Shown: positions 16,811 to 24,810, counted from the stretch's first letter. The stretch: 64,000 bases of DNA from Sphingomonas oligoaromativorans (GCF_011762195.1 NZ_JAASQK010000001.1:1-64000); one strand, 5' to 3'. Numbers and translations are program-made. Notes: generated by a model not told the origin, from the sequence alone.

Positions 16811-17590
16811 TCAGGCCTTCGGCGAGTAGCCGAGCGCCGCGCTGATGTCCGCCGCCGTCTGGCGGACCTGCGGGGCGATCTTCTCCATCGCCGCGTCGTC
16901 GAGATAATGGGCGGCGCTGGCGATGTTGATCGCCAGCGAGATGCGCCCGTCGGCGCCCCGGATCGGCGCCGCGATCGAGCGCACGCCGTCGCCGATCTCG
17001 CTATCGTGGAGCACCACGCCCTGCTCCCGGTTGGTCTTCATCTCGGCCAGCCACGCCTTCATCCGCGCGGGCGCGGCATGGCCGCCCTTCGCCAGATCAT
17101 AGAGGCGGCGCAGCTCCTCCTCGCTTTCGTCGAGCAGCAGCGCCTTGCCCATCCCCGTCTCCGCGATCGGGCGGCGATCGCCCGGCGAGGTGGCGACCAG
17201 CAGGCGCTGCCGCCCGGTGACGCGATCGAGATGGCGCGACCAGTCGCCCTCGCGCTTGCCGATGAAGGCGCAATGGCCGGTCAGCTCGGAGAGGCGCTCG
17301 ATATGCGGGCGGGCGACGCGCGCCGGGTCCATATGCTCGCGGGCCTTCTGGCCGAGCTGGAGCAGCTTCGGCCCCAGCGTCAGCCCGTCCGGCGTCAACG
17401 CCAGATAATCGCGCGAGCGCAGCGCCTTCACGAGGCGATGCGCGGTCGTCTTGGTGAGGCCGAGCTTGGTCGCGAGATCCTGGATCTTGGTCGGCCCGTC
17501 CAGCGTCTCGTCGAGGATGTCGAGCGCACGCATGAGGGTTTGAGCACCACTGGGCGAATCCACGCCGCCGGTCGTCTTCTCGTCTTTCAC
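16811..17590 (-). CDS. IclR-family transcriptional regulator, KdgR-like
   Basis: A 259-residue regulator. The N-terminal winged helix-turn-helix (about 20-85: MRALDILDETLDGPTKIQDLATKLGLTKTTAHRLVKAL) is followed by the IclR effector domain (about 95-255: HCAFIGKREGDWSRHLDRVTGRQ, RRPIAETGMGKALLLD, SIAAPIRGADGRISLAINIAS). In enteric bacteria KdgR represses pectin genes and is relieved by KDG. Location at the end of the pectin operon, convergent with the symporter 4 bp away, makes a KdgR-type role likely. Whether it represses or activates here cannot be read from sequence. A candidate operator is at 6525-6541. Confidence 0.88.
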   Translation of the reverse strand: MKDEKTTGGVDSPSGAQTLMRALDILDETLDGPTKIQDLATKLGLTKTTAHRLVKALRSRDYLALTPDGLTLGPKLLQLGQKAREHMDPARVARPHIERLSELTGHCAFIGKREGDWSRHLDRVTGRQRLLVATSPGDRRPIAETGMGKALLLDESEEELRRLYDLAKGGHAAPARMKAWLAEMKTNREQGVVLHDSEIGDGVRSIAAPIRGADGRISLAINIASAAHYLDDAAMEKIAPQVRQTAADISAALGYSPKA

Positions 17591-17696
17591 CCAAACACCT
17601 TGAGGTTGATCGTTGTCCGCACGCTAGCGGAAACTCCGGGCGAGCGCGAGCAAGGTCCGCGAAAGCATGTCCGGCGAAAGAGGCGGCTAATCTCCC

Positions 17697-18671
17697 TCAG
17701 TCCTCCAGCATCGCGGCGAGGGCGGGCGTGACGCGTTCGCGCGTCTCGCCGTCCGCCACGATGAGGAGGCGCGCGGCGATGGCTTCGCGTGTGGCGAGCG
17801 CCATGGCCTCCTCCGGGTGGAGCACGGTCAGCGCGGTTGCCCAGGCGTCGGCCCGGAGCGCGCTGTCATGGAGCACGCTCACCGAGACGGTGCCGTGCGC
17901 GATCGGCCGCCCCGTGCGCGGATCAAGGGTATGGGCGCCGCGCCGATAGTCACCCGATGTCGCCACCGCGAGGCCGTGCAGCGCGATGCGCAGCGGCGCC
18001 ACGTCCAGCCCCGGCGGCACTTCGAGATCGACCCACCAGGGATCGCCGTCCGGCCGCACGCCGCGCCCGACCAGCTCGCCGCCGATCTCCACAAGGGCAT
18101 GGCGGATGCCCGACGCATGAAGCAGATCGGCCACCGCATCGACGGCATGGCCCTTGGCGATGCCGGACAGGTCGAGCATCGTGCCGCCCGGCTGGCGCAG
18201 CCGCCGCGCCGGGGCGTCATAGGCGAGCCGATGCCATCCCGCGGAGGCCAATGCGGCGTCGATCCCGTCACCGGAGGGGGGATGAGGCGCCGCGACCGGT
18301 CCGAAGCCCCACAGGTTGACGATCCGCCCGATCGACGGATCGAACGCTCCGCCGCTCCGCTCGGCGATGGCGAGGCCTTCGGCCATCACCTGCGCGAAAT
18401 CGGGCGGCAGCGCGATCCATTGCCCCGCCGCCGCCCGGTTGAACCGCGAGAGCAGCGAATCCGCCTGCCAATGGCTCATCTCCCGGACGAGCCCGTCGAG
18501 CCGCGCGACGATGGCCGCGCGCACGGCCTGTGGATCGACATGGGGCGGGCGGGCGAACCGCACGCTCCACGTCGTCCCCATCGTCTCGCCGGCGAGGGCG
18601 ATCACCGGCGCGGCCGCGTCCCGCCCGGCGAAGGCCTGCGCCGAAATGGCGGGCGGGAGCGCGATCCTCAC
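17697..18671 (-). CDS. apbE: FAD:protein FMN transferase (ApbE family)
   Basis: A 324-residue ApbE protein, which attaches FMN through a phosphoester bond to Thr/Ser of extracytoplasmic flavoproteins, using FAD and Mg. Seen: MGTTWSVRF, LSRFNRAAAGQWIALPPDF, FDPSIGRIVNLWGFGP, DLSGIAKGHAVDAVA, EIGGELVGRGVRPDG, HTLDPRTGRPI and the metal/active-site DSALRADAWATALTVL. The GTG at 18671, 11 bp after the DUF4198 stop, is the best in-frame start, but the exact start is uncertain and no clear signal peptide or lipobox is visible. It is the last gene of the PepSY-DUF2271-DUF4198-apbE operon. Its probable substrate is the SGAT-containing DUF2271 protein. Confidence 0.9.
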   Translation of the reverse strand: MRIALPPAISAQAFAGRDAAAPVIALAGETMGTTWSVRFARPPHVDPQAVRAAIVARLDGLVREMSHWQADSLLSRFNRAAAGQWIALPPDFAQVMAEGLAIAERSGGAFDPSIGRIVNLWGFGPVAAPHPPSGDGIDAALASAGWHRLAYDAPARRLRQPGGTMLDLSGIAKGHAVDAVADLLHASGIRHALVEIGGELVGRGVRPDGDPWWVDLEVPPGLDVAPLRIALHGLAVATSGDYRRGAHTLDPRTGRPIAHGTVSVSVLHDSALRADAWATALTVLHPEEAMALATREAIAARLLIVADGETRERVTPALAAMLED

Positions 18672-18682
18672 GATCGGCGGGT

Positions 18683-19540
18683 TCAGGGCGCCATCACCTC
18701 CAGCGTGGAGGTGTAGCTCATCCGCCGCTCGGTCGCGCGCGGGGTGGCGGGGTGATTGTCGGTCGTCGTGGCGTTCAGCCAGTACATGCCGGGCGCCGGC
18801 CACTTCACCTCCAGCACGCCGTCGGCGCCGGTCGCCAGCTCCATCACGCCCTCGCTGTCGCGATAGCGCTTGCCGCCGGGGATCAGCGTCACCTTGAGGC
18901 CCGCCGCCGGCTTGCCGTCGATCAGGAAGCGGAAGCGCGCCGGCTCGTTCGAGACGAGCGAGTCCGGGTGGGTGACGGGCTCCATGTCGAGGCCCTTGCC
19001 GGTGGGCTTGAGCACGGTGGCGGTGGGTTCGCCGGCCGTCACGAAGATCTCGTTGCGGCTGCTCATCTCGGTGAGCTTCACGTCGGTGGCGCCCGCCGGG
19101 ATGTCGGCGGCGGTGGCGACGGAATGGGCGGGGCGGCCGGCGCCCTCGGGGCCGCGCGGCGGCCCGCGGCGGCGGCCGACCGTCCAGTCCTCGCCGTTCA
19201 GCTTGAAGCTGCCGGACACGTTGGTGCTGGCGGTGCCGATCTTCCAGGTGCCCGGCTTGTCGAGCTGCACGTCGAAGGTGGAACGATAGCGCCCCTTCGC
19301 CGCATTCTGGATCGCGCCGGTCGAGCCGTCCGGCTGCCACACCTGGATGCTCTCGGTCTGCATCGGGAAATGATCGGGATAGAAGAGATCGTTGGAGACG
19401 GCGGCATCCACCGTCACCCAGTTATCGGTGCCCGACACGATGGTGGTCGACGGCAGCAGCCACTGGCGATGCGCGGACAAGGCGGCCGGCGCGGACAGCA
19501 GCGCGGTGGCGACGAGCAGGCGGGATACGAGCGCTCTCAT
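18683..19540 (-). CDS. DUF4198-family periplasmic protein
   Basis: A 285-residue exported protein: signal peptide MRALVSRLLVATALLSAPAALSA, then HRQWLLPSTTIVSGTDNWVTVDAAVSNDLFYPDHFPM, the typical DUF4198 (NikM-like) start where the first mature residue is a His. The C-terminal half is an immunoglobulin-like domain (FLIDGKPAAGLKVTLIPGGKRYRD, GVLEVKWPAPGMYWLNATTTD). DUF4198 proteins are usually linked to transition-metal uptake or sensing. It is third in the operon with PepSY, DUF2271 and ApbE, 11 bp after the DUF2271 gene. Its exact role is unknown. A metal-chaperone function is an inference from family and neighbours. Confidence 0.88.
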   Translation of the reverse strand: MRALVSRLLVATALLSAPAALSAHRQWLLPSTTIVSGTDNWVTVDAAVSNDLFYPDHFPMQTESIQVWQPDGSTGAIQNAAKGRYRSTFDVQLDKPGTWKIGTASTNVSGSFKLNGEDWTVGRRRGPPRGPEGAGRPAHSVATAADIPAGATDVKLTEMSSRNEIFVTAGEPTATVLKPTGKGLDMEPVTHPDSLVSNEPARFRFLIDGKPAAGLKVTLIPGGKRYRDSEGVMELATGADGVLEVKWPAPGMYWLNATTTDNHPATPRATERRMSYTSTLEVMAP

Positions 19541-19551
19541 GGAATGGTCCT

Positions 19552-20031
19552 TCAGCGGGCGGAGAGGGTGACGGCGCCAAGCTCGGCCTTGCCGGTCGCG
19601 CGGGCATTGCCCGCCGGCAGGTTGACCGGAACGGAGACCAGTTCGCGGCCCCCCGTCTCGCGCGCGGCCTCGACGTTGAGCACATAGGCGCCGGGCTTCA
19701 GATCGGCGGGAAGGGCGATATTGTGCGGCCCCGGCGCCTGCGTCGCGCCGCTGATCCCGTCGGCGGGCATCGCCATGCCGCGCCCGCCCTTGCGCCACCA
19801 GGCGCGCAGCTCGGACAGCCACTTGGTGCCCGGCTCGTTTCCGGCCTTCCTGATATCGTACCACACCGCCAGCGTGCGCGGCGTGCCGCCGCCGGCCGGC
19901 TCCAGCCACACGGCGACATAGGGGCGGTGATATTCGGCGACGCTCAATCGGGGCACCGTGACGGTCACGGTGCCGGCGGTCGCGGGCGCGGCGAGCGCGC
20001 CGCCGAGCAGCAGGACGGAGGTTGGACGCAT
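19552..20031 (-). CDS. DUF2271-family periplasmic flavoprotein candidate with SGAT flavinylation motif
   Basis: A 159-residue exported protein. A signal peptide (MRPTSVLLLGGALAAPATAG) is followed by a beta-sandwich with RPYVAVWLEPAGGGTPRTLAVWYD and WLSELRAWWRKGG, typical of DUF2271. At residues 91-98 it reads DGISGATQ, which matches the S-G-A-T motif by which ApbE attaches FMN to Thr in NqrC, RnfG and related proteins; Thr97 would be the target. The ApbE encoded two genes downstream supplies the enzyme. It follows the PepSY gene by 11 bp. Flavinylation is inferred from the motif plus operon membership. Confidence 0.85.
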   Translation of the reverse strand: MRPTSVLLLGGALAAPATAGTVTVTVPRLSVAEYHRPYVAVWLEPAGGGTPRTLAVWYDIRKAGNEPGTKWLSELRAWWRKGGRGMAMPADGISGATQAPGPHNIALPADLKPGAYVLNVEAARETGGRELVSVPVNLPAGNARATGKAELGAVTLSAR

Positions 20032-20042
20032 GGCGATATCCC

Positions 20043-20687
20043 TCAATGGATGAACAGGACGGCGAGGAGAAAGGGGATGGCGAAGCCGCCGAGCACCAGC
20101 GGCCAGGTGGCGGGCCGCCGTTTGGCATGGATATAGAGCAGCACCAGCCCGGTGAGCGTGAAGAACACGCACGCCACCGCGAAGACGTCGATGAACCAGA
20201 ACCAGGCGCGGCCGGTGTTGCGGCCCTTGTGGAGATCGTTGAGGTAGGAGATCCAGCCCTGATCGGTCACCTCGGAGGTGATCTTCCAGCTCGCCCGATC
20301 GATGCTGACCCAGCCGTCTCCGCCGGGGCGGGGCAGGGCGACATAGACCGCATCGTCCGACCATTCCGCCGCCCTTCCGCCGGCATCGAGCCCCACCTCC
20401 GCCTTGACCGCGCTCGCGACCGGCTCGGGCAGGGGCGCGTCCTTCGCCGCCGGGTGCGCGAGCAGCGGGCGGAGCGACGCGGGCAGCAACGCCTCCCGAT
20501 CGACGGTGACGGGATGCGCGGGGATGGAGGCGGCGTGGTTCAGCGTGATGCCGGTGATCGCGAAGGCGAGCATGGCGGTCAACGAGATGGCCGCGCTGAC
20601 CCAGTGCCAGGTGTGCAATTGCTTGAGCCACCAGTTCCGCCACTTGAGCGCGGGCTTGCGGCGGTGGCGGACGGGAGGAGGCTGCAT
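20043..20687 (-). CDS. PepSY-associated transmembrane protein
   Basis: A 214-residue inner-membrane protein from the ATG at 20687 (a TTG at 20732 is also in frame). One N-terminal membrane segment (LHTWHWVSAAISLTAMLAFAITGITLNH) is followed by a periplasmic PepSY-like domain (about 50-150) and two C-terminal segments (FIDVFAVACVFFTLTGLVLLYI and WPLVLGGFAIPFLLAVLFI). His residues in the membrane segments (LHTWHW, LNH, and DLHKG at the re-entry) resemble heme ligands of PepSY ferric-reductase-like proteins. It is the first gene of the operon, downstream of the palindrome at 20737-20757. It would pass electrons across the membrane to the DUF2271 flavoprotein, by inference. Confidence 0.85.
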   Translation of the reverse strand: MQPPPVRHRRKPALKWRNWWLKQLHTWHWVSAAISLTAMLAFAITGITLNHAASIPAHPVTVDREALLPASLRPLLAHPAAKDAPLPEPVASAVKAEVGLDAGGRAAEWSDDAVYVALPRPGGDGWVSIDRASWKITSEVTDQGWISYLNDLHKGRNTGRAWFWFIDVFAVACVFFTLTGLVLLYIHAKRRPATWPLVLGGFAIPFLLAVLFIH

Positions 20688-20736
20688 CTGGGTCACGCAG
20701 CAGGGCCTAGAACGGCAGACGGACTTGCTCAATAGC

Positions 20737-20757
20737 TAATGCGAACAGATCGCATTA
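20737..20757 (-). promoter_or_regulatory. perfect 21-bp palindromic operator candidate (Fur-like)
   Basis: TAATGCGA-acaga-TCGCATTA is a perfect 8-5-8 inverted repeat, 50 bp upstream of the PepSY start in the promoter region of the PepSY-DUF2271-DUF4198-apbE operon. Size, AT/GCGA content and spacing resemble Fur-type boxes of alphaproteobacteria. Another regulator of the same geometry is possible. Confidence 0.5.
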
Positions 20758-20823
20758 ATGTGCTTCGTGACGCGGTGGGGATGAGCCGTCAATGCGAATG
20801 GGCGACCGGCTCGATCCCCGCCG

Positions 20824-21246
20824 TCAGGATGGCGCGTCGTCCTGCTCGACCGGGAATCTGGCAGCGAAGACGTCCTTGGCTGCGAACAGCCCGTTGAGGG
20901 CCGCCGGGAAGCCGGCATAGACCGCCATCTGCATGATGATCTCAATGATTTCATCCCTGGTCAGCCCGACATTGAGGCCGGCCTCGATATGGACTTTCAA
21001 TTGCGCGCTTGCGTTTCCCATCGCCGTCAGCGCGGCGATGGTCGCGATCTCGCGAGCGCGCCGATCGAGGCCCGGACGGCTGTAGATGTCGCCGAAGGGG
21101 AATTCGAACAGATAGTCTGCGAAGTCCGGGGCAATATCGGCCAGCGCGGCCACCACATTATTGCCGGCCTCGCCATCGATCTCGGCGAGTGTCCGCTTGC
21201 CGCGCTCCAGCCGGCTTTCGCCGGACTTCGGGATGCCGTTCGTCAT
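20824..21246 (-). CDS. carboxymuconolactone decarboxylase family protein
   Basis: A 140-residue cytoplasmic protein of the CMD/AhpD-like fold. The ATG at 21246 was chosen over upstream starts because GTGAGGATTGC precedes it. Seen: PDFADYLFEFPFGDIYSRPGLDRRAREIATIAALTAMGNASAQLKVHI and GLTRDEIIEIIMQMAVYAGFPAALNGLFAAKDVF, the 4-carboxymuconolactone decarboxylase-like helices with the conserved EAGLN..E..E pattern. It lacks the CxxC peroxidase pair. It lies downstream of a second CMD-family gene, divergent from a SnoaL-bearing ECF sigma gene, so it is probably part of that sigma factor's output rather than a protocatechuate enzyme. The substrate is unknown. Confidence 0.85.
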   Translation of the reverse strand: MTNGIPKSGESRLERGKRTLAEIDGEAGNNVVAALADIAPDFADYLFEFPFGDIYSRPGLDRRAREIATIAALTAMGNASAQLKVHIEAGLNVGLTRDEIIEIIMQMAVYAGFPAALNGLFAAKDVFAARFPVEQDDAPS

Positions 21247-21308
21247 GCAATCCTCACTTTTGCTTCCCGCACGCTGTTCGGCCGCGGCGCGCGCGGTCTC
21301 CGGCATGT

Positions 21309-21773
21309 TCAGCTCCACGCCGCGCCGGCCACCTGCCTCACGCTGGCGTTCAGCCGATTCCACACGTTGATCTGTGCGATCTGGAGGAGCAGCCCGGACA
21401 GAGCCTTCTCGTCATAATATCGGGTCGCCTCGTTCCAGACGTCGTCCGGCACCGCGTCCGCCCGGTCGGCAATGCGGGTCACGGCCTCCGCAAGGGCCAG
21501 CGCCGCGCGCTCGGCCTCGGTGAAGAACGGCGTGTCGCGCCAAGCCGCCACGGCGAAGATGCGCCGATCGGTTTCGCCTGCCTTCTTCAGTTCCTGCGCA
21601 TGCATGTCCACGCACACGCTGCACCCGTTGATCTGGCTGGCCCGAAGATGGACCAGCTTGATGGTGACCTCGGAAAGGCCGCTCATTTCCGTTGCCTTGT
21701 TGAGCGCCATCAGCGCCTGCATCGCTTCGGGAATGACAAGGACGGGGTTCTTCATTCGCGCCTGCATGGCCAT
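21309..21773 (-). CDS. AhpD-like carboxymuconolactone decarboxylase family protein
   Basis: A 154-residue CMD-fold protein with the redox pair in NGCSVCVDMHAQEL (CxxC-x3-H), as in alkylhydroperoxidase AhpD. Other conserved parts are RASQINGC and ERAALALAEAVTRIAD. The start could also be the ATG at 21767, which gives better spacing from the GGAG site. Proteins of this type are the main targets of ECF41 sigma factors, and the divergent neighbour at 21881 encodes an ECF41-like sigma. A weak ECF41-type promoter match faces this gene (TGTGACC, 15 bp, CGTC). Likely role: handling of peroxides or another oxidative stress; the substrate is unknown. Confidence 0.9.
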   Translation of the reverse strand: MAMQARMKNPVLVIPEAMQALMALNKATEMSGLSEVTIKLVHLRASQINGCSVCVDMHAQELKKAGETDRRIFAVAAWRDTPFFTEAERAALALAEAVTRIADRADAVPDDVWNEATRYYDEKALSGLLLQIAQINVWNRLNASVRQVAGAAWS

Positions 21774-21817
21774 TTTCTCCGTGCTAGATCGGGTTCGCGA
21801 CGATTCCGGCGCCCGTT

Positions 21818-21844
21818 GGTCACATCGGCTGGATTCCGTTCGTC
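21818..21844 (+). promoter_or_regulatory. ECF41-type promoter candidate upstream of the sigma factor gene
   Basis: GGTCACA (21818-21824) and CGTC (21841-21844), separated by 16 bp, closely match the TGTCACA / CGTC elements reported for ECF41 promoters. The pair ends 36 bp before the sigma ATG, suggesting self-activation. The reverse strand of the same block gives a weaker match (TGTGACC, 15 bp, CGTC) directed at the CMD genes. Confidence 0.5.
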
Positions 21845-21880
21845 ACGGGCATGACGTATGGCTGAGGGGGAATGTGACCG

Positions 21881-22783
21881 ATGGACGAAAAAAGAATTCT
21901 GGCGGGGCACTTCGAGGCAAACCGCGCTCATCTGACGGTCGTCGCCTTCCGCATACTGGGCTCCCGAACAGAGGCCGAAGATGCCGTGCAGGAGGCATGG
22001 CTGCGGTTGGATCGGACAAATGTCAGTGATGTCGAGAATCTGGGCGGTTGGCTGAGAACCGTGGTGGCCCGCATCTGCCTGGATATGCTGCGATCCCGTA
22101 AGCTGCGGCGGGAAGATGCCATCTGCGGGGACGAGGCCGACCTGCCGTCCGAAGCCGGCACCGCCTCCTATGATCCCGAATATGAGATCGCCATGGCCGA
22201 TTCCGTCGGCCTTGCCATGCTGGTCGTGCTGGAAACGCTCGGCCCGGCCGAGCGCGTCGCCTTCGTGCTGCACGACATGTTCGACCTGCCGTTCGACGAC
22301 ATCGCCCCGATCGTCGGGCGCACGACCGAGGCAACTCGCAAACTTGCCAGTCGCGCCCGTCAGCGGATGCAGGGCAGCCCAATCTCTCCGCAAGCGGATC
22401 GCGCCCGCCGGCGTGACGTGATCGAGGCCTTTATCGCGGCGTCGCGCGACGGCAATTTCGAGGCGCTGTTATCCATTTTCGATCCCGATGTCGTGTTCCG
22501 GGCCGACGAGGCTGCGATGCGGCTGGGTTCGCAGGCGGAACTGCGCGGTCCCGCGGCGGTCGCCAACGCGTTCAACGGACGCGCCCGCAGCGCCAGGCCG
22601 GCCATGTTCGACGGAGCGCTCGGTATCGCGGTCGAGGCCGGTGGCCGCCTGTTGCTTGTGCTGCGGGTCACCCTGAAAGGCGATCATATCATCGGCATCG
22701 AGGCCGTGGCGGATCGCGAAAGCCTGGACGGGTTGGACGTGACCATGCTCGACGCCGATCAGCGTTTCAGCAACGCCGGATAG
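21881..22783 (+). CDS. ECF-family RNA polymerase sigma factor with C-terminal SnoaL-like domain (ECF41-like)
   Basis: A 300-residue sigma factor. Region 2 is at about 5-75 ([50 protein letters not shown]). Region 4 is at about 110-170 ([44 protein letters not shown]). A SnoaL-like domain follows at about 180-295. In ECF41 this extension, rather than an anti-sigma factor, controls activity. No anti-sigma gene is seen nearby. The usual ECF41 extension motifs DGGGR/K and NPDKL are not recognisable; the region reads [16 protein letters not shown] and [11 protein letters not shown], so it may belong to a related SnoaL-bearing ECF group. It is divergent from two CMD-family genes, the classic partners. 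Confidence 0.9.
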   Translation: MDEKRILAGHFEANRAHLTVVAFRILGSRTEAEDAVQEAWLRLDRTNVSDVENLGGWLRTVVARICLDMLRSRKLRREDAICGDEADLPSEAGTASYDPEYEIAMADSVGLAMLVVLETLGPAERVAFVLHDMFDLPFDDIAPIVGRTTEATRKLASRARQRMQGSPISPQADRARRRDVIEAFIAASRDGNFEALLSIFDPDVVFRADEAAMRLGSQAELRGPAAVANAFNGRARSARPAMFDGALGIAVEAGGRLLLVLRVTLKGDHIIGIEAVADRESLDGLDVTMLDADQRFSNAG

Positions 22784-22825
22784 CTCGGTTCTGCGAGCGA
22801 AGCGACTGATTTTATTGGGTTTGAT

Positions 22826-22902
<77 letters not shown>

Positions 22903-22959
22903 TGAGGGGGCACCTAGCAGAGCCTTTCGTGCCCCGCCAGCCCCTCGTTGCGCTTCTTG

Positions 22960-23340
22960 TCAGCGTGGCGCGCCGGTGATCGGCTGGAAGTCCCCCAGCC
23001 CGCACGCCGCGCCCGGAATCGAGGGCGGGGACTGGATGACGTGGATGATATCCACCGAGCAGAGCTGGTTGTTGGTGACGCTGTAGCCGAAGCGCTCCTC
23101 GAAGCCGAGCTGGGGGCAGCTCTGCGGCAGCTTGTTGCGATAGACCTTGCCGCCCAGCATGTAGAAATCGATCGTGCTGTCATCGCGCACGCGGGTCTCG
23201 CGGATGTTCGAGGCCGAGATGCAGTGCTCGGGCTTGCCGGCGGGCTGGATCTTCGCCTCCTGCTCGGGCTTCAGGGGCCGCGCGAGGGCGGGGCCGGCGA
23301 GCGTGGCGATCATCAGGGCGAAGACGACAGGACGGAACAT
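22960..23340 (-). CDS. secreted DUF6491-like protein of unknown function
   Basis: A 126-residue exported protein. The ATG at 23340 has GGAGGAGG upstream and opens a signal peptide ([20 protein letters not shown]). The mature part contains [56 protein letters not shown] and a C-terminal CGLGDFQPI, with four Cys that could form disulfides. I recognise this layout from the DUF6491 family. No activity is known to me. It lies after nth in the same direction and its start overlaps none of its neighbours. Confidence 0.8.
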   Translation of the reverse strand: MFRPVVFALMIATLAGPALARPLKPEQEAKIQPAGKPEHCISASNIRETRVRDDSTIDFYMLGGKVYRNKLPQSCPQLGFEERFGYSVTNNQLCSVDIIHVIQSPPSIPGAACGLGDFQPITGAPR

Positions 23341-23356
23341 GGCATCCTCCTCCGGT

Positions 23357-24049
23357 TCAGGCATCGCCCGTTAGAGCCTGCGGAACGGCGCCCGGTTCAA
23401 TGCCCTTCGCGGCGGGCGCGGGCGTCTTCGGGCGGAACGCGCAGAGATCGATGACGGGGCATCGCCAGCATTCCGGTTTTCGCGCCTTGCAGATGTACCG
23501 GCCATGAAGGATCAGCCAGTGGTGCGCGTGCAGCCGGAAGGGTTCGGGGGTGACCTTTTCGAGCTTGTCCTCGACGGCGCGGACATCCTTGCCCTTCGCA
23601 AGCCCGGTGCGGTTGGCGACGCGGAAGATGTGCGTATCGACCGCGATCGTCGCATGGCCGAAGGCGACGTTCAGCACGACATTCGCCGTCTTGCGCCCGA
23701 CGCCGGGAAGCTCCTCCAGCGCGGCGCGATCCTCGGGCACCACGCCGCCATGCCGGTCTACGAGGATGTGGGCCGCGGCGATGACATTCTTGGCCTTGGT
23801 GTTGAACAGGCCGATCGTCTTGATGTGCTGTTTGAGGCCGGCCTCGCCCAGCGCCAGCATCCCAGCCGGGGTGTCGACCTCTTCGAACAGCAGCCGGGTC
23901 GCCTTGTTCACGCCGACATCGGTCGCCTGCGCGGAGAGCGCGACCGCGACCAGTAGCGTATAGGGGTTCGTCCACTGAAGCTCGGTCTCGGGCGCGGGAT
24001 CGGTCTCCGCCAGCCGCCGGTAGAACTCGAAGATATCGGCCTTCTTCAA
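23357..24049 (-). CDS. nth: endonuclease III (DNA glycosylase/AP lyase)
   Basis: A 230-residue Nth enzyme that excises oxidised pyrimidines and nicks AP sites in base-excision repair. Seen: LSAQATDVGVNKATRLLF, the helix-hairpin-helix ELPGVGRKTANVVLNVAF with the catalytic Lys, VDTHIFRVANRTGL with the catalytic Asp, and the C-terminal [4Fe-4S] motif CKARKPECWRCPVIDLC (C-x6-C-x2-C-x5-C). The length is slightly above the usual 211 residues because of a C-terminal tail. It follows dapB with a 2-bp gap, so the two are co-transcribed. Confidence 0.97.
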   Translation of the reverse strand: MKKADIFEFYRRLAETDPAPETELQWTNPYTLLVAVALSAQATDVGVNKATRLLFEEVDTPAGMLALGEAGLKQHIKTIGLFNTKAKNVIAAAHILVDRHGGVVPEDRAALEELPGVGRKTANVVLNVAFGHATIAVDTHIFRVANRTGLAKGKDVRAVEDKLEKVTPEPFRLHAHHWLILHGRYICKARKPECWRCPVIDLCAFRPKTPAPAAKGIEPGAVPQALTGDA

Positions 24050-24051
24050 GC

Positions 24052-24810
24052 TCAGAGCCCCAGCACGTCGGCCATGGTGTAGCGCCCCGGCGCGCGGCCC
24101 TGCGTGAGCCAGAGCGCGGCCTTCACCGCGCCCTTGGCGAAGATCGCCCGGCTCTCGGCGCGGTGGCCGAGCTCGATGCGCTCGCCGTCGGTGGCGAAGA
24201 TCACCTGATGGTCGCCCGCGACCGAGCCGCCCCGCAGAGAGGCGTAGTAGATGCCGCCTTCCTCACGCTCGTGCGGGCCTTCCTGCATCCGGTCGAAGCG
24301 GTTGAGCGCGCGGCCGTCCTTCGCACCCCGCCCGATATTCGCCGACGCGCCGAGCAGCAGCGCCGTGCCCGAGGGGGTGTCGAGCTTGTGGCGGTGGTGC
24401 ATCTCGACGATGTCGATATCCCAGTCCGGCCCGAGCCGGCGCGCAGCCTCTTCGACCAGCCCGCGCAGCATGTTGACGCCGAGCGAGGTGTTGTAGGTCT
24501 GGACGAGCGCGATCTTCCGGGCGGCGTCGTCGATGAGCGCATGATGCTCGGGCGAGAGGCCGGTGGTGCCGATGACGATCGGCGTGCCGGCCGCGACCGC
24601 CGCGTCGAGATGCTCGGCGAGCGCGTCAGGGGAAGTGAAGTCGATGAGGACATCGGCCGCTTTCGCCAGAGCGGGGGCGTCGGGATGGTCGCCATGGACC
24701 TCGCCGTTGCGATCGATGCCGCCGGCGATCGCGACGTCCTGCGAGGCGGCGACGTTGGCGATCGCGCGGCCCATGCGCCCGGTGACGCCGAGAATGCCGA
24801 TCCCGCTCAT
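24052..24810 (-). CDS. dapB: 4-hydroxy-tetrahydrodipicolinate reductase
   Basis: A 252-residue DapB, the NAD(P)H-dependent reductase of lysine and meso-diaminopimelate synthesis. Seen: the N-terminal nucleotide motif GVTGRMGRAI, IDFTSPDALAEHL, VIGTTGLSPEH, the substrate-binding block EMHHRHKLDTPSGTAL with the catalytic His and Lys, and LRGGSVAGDHQVIFATDGE. Length and motifs are standard. It is the first gene of the dapB-nth pair; upstream is the AT-rich islet. Confidence 0.97.
   Translation of the reverse strand: MSGIGILGVTGRMGRAIANVAASQDVAIAGGIDRNGEVHGDHPDAPALAKAADVLIDFTSPDALAEHLDAAVAAGTPIVIGTTGLSPEHHALIDDAARKIALVQTYNTSLGVNMLRGLVEEAARRLGPDWDIDIVEMHHRHKLDTPSGTALLLGASANIGRGAKDGRALNRFDRMQEGPHEREEGGIYYASLRGGSVAGDHQVIFATDGERIELGHRAESRAIFAKGAVKAALWLTQGRAPGRYTMADVLGL

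Noticed and set aside
20824-21773. Protocatechuate-pathway (pcaC) assignment for the CMD genes
   Set aside because: No pca neighbours; one gene has the AhpD-type CxxC and both sit beside an ECF41-like sigma factor.
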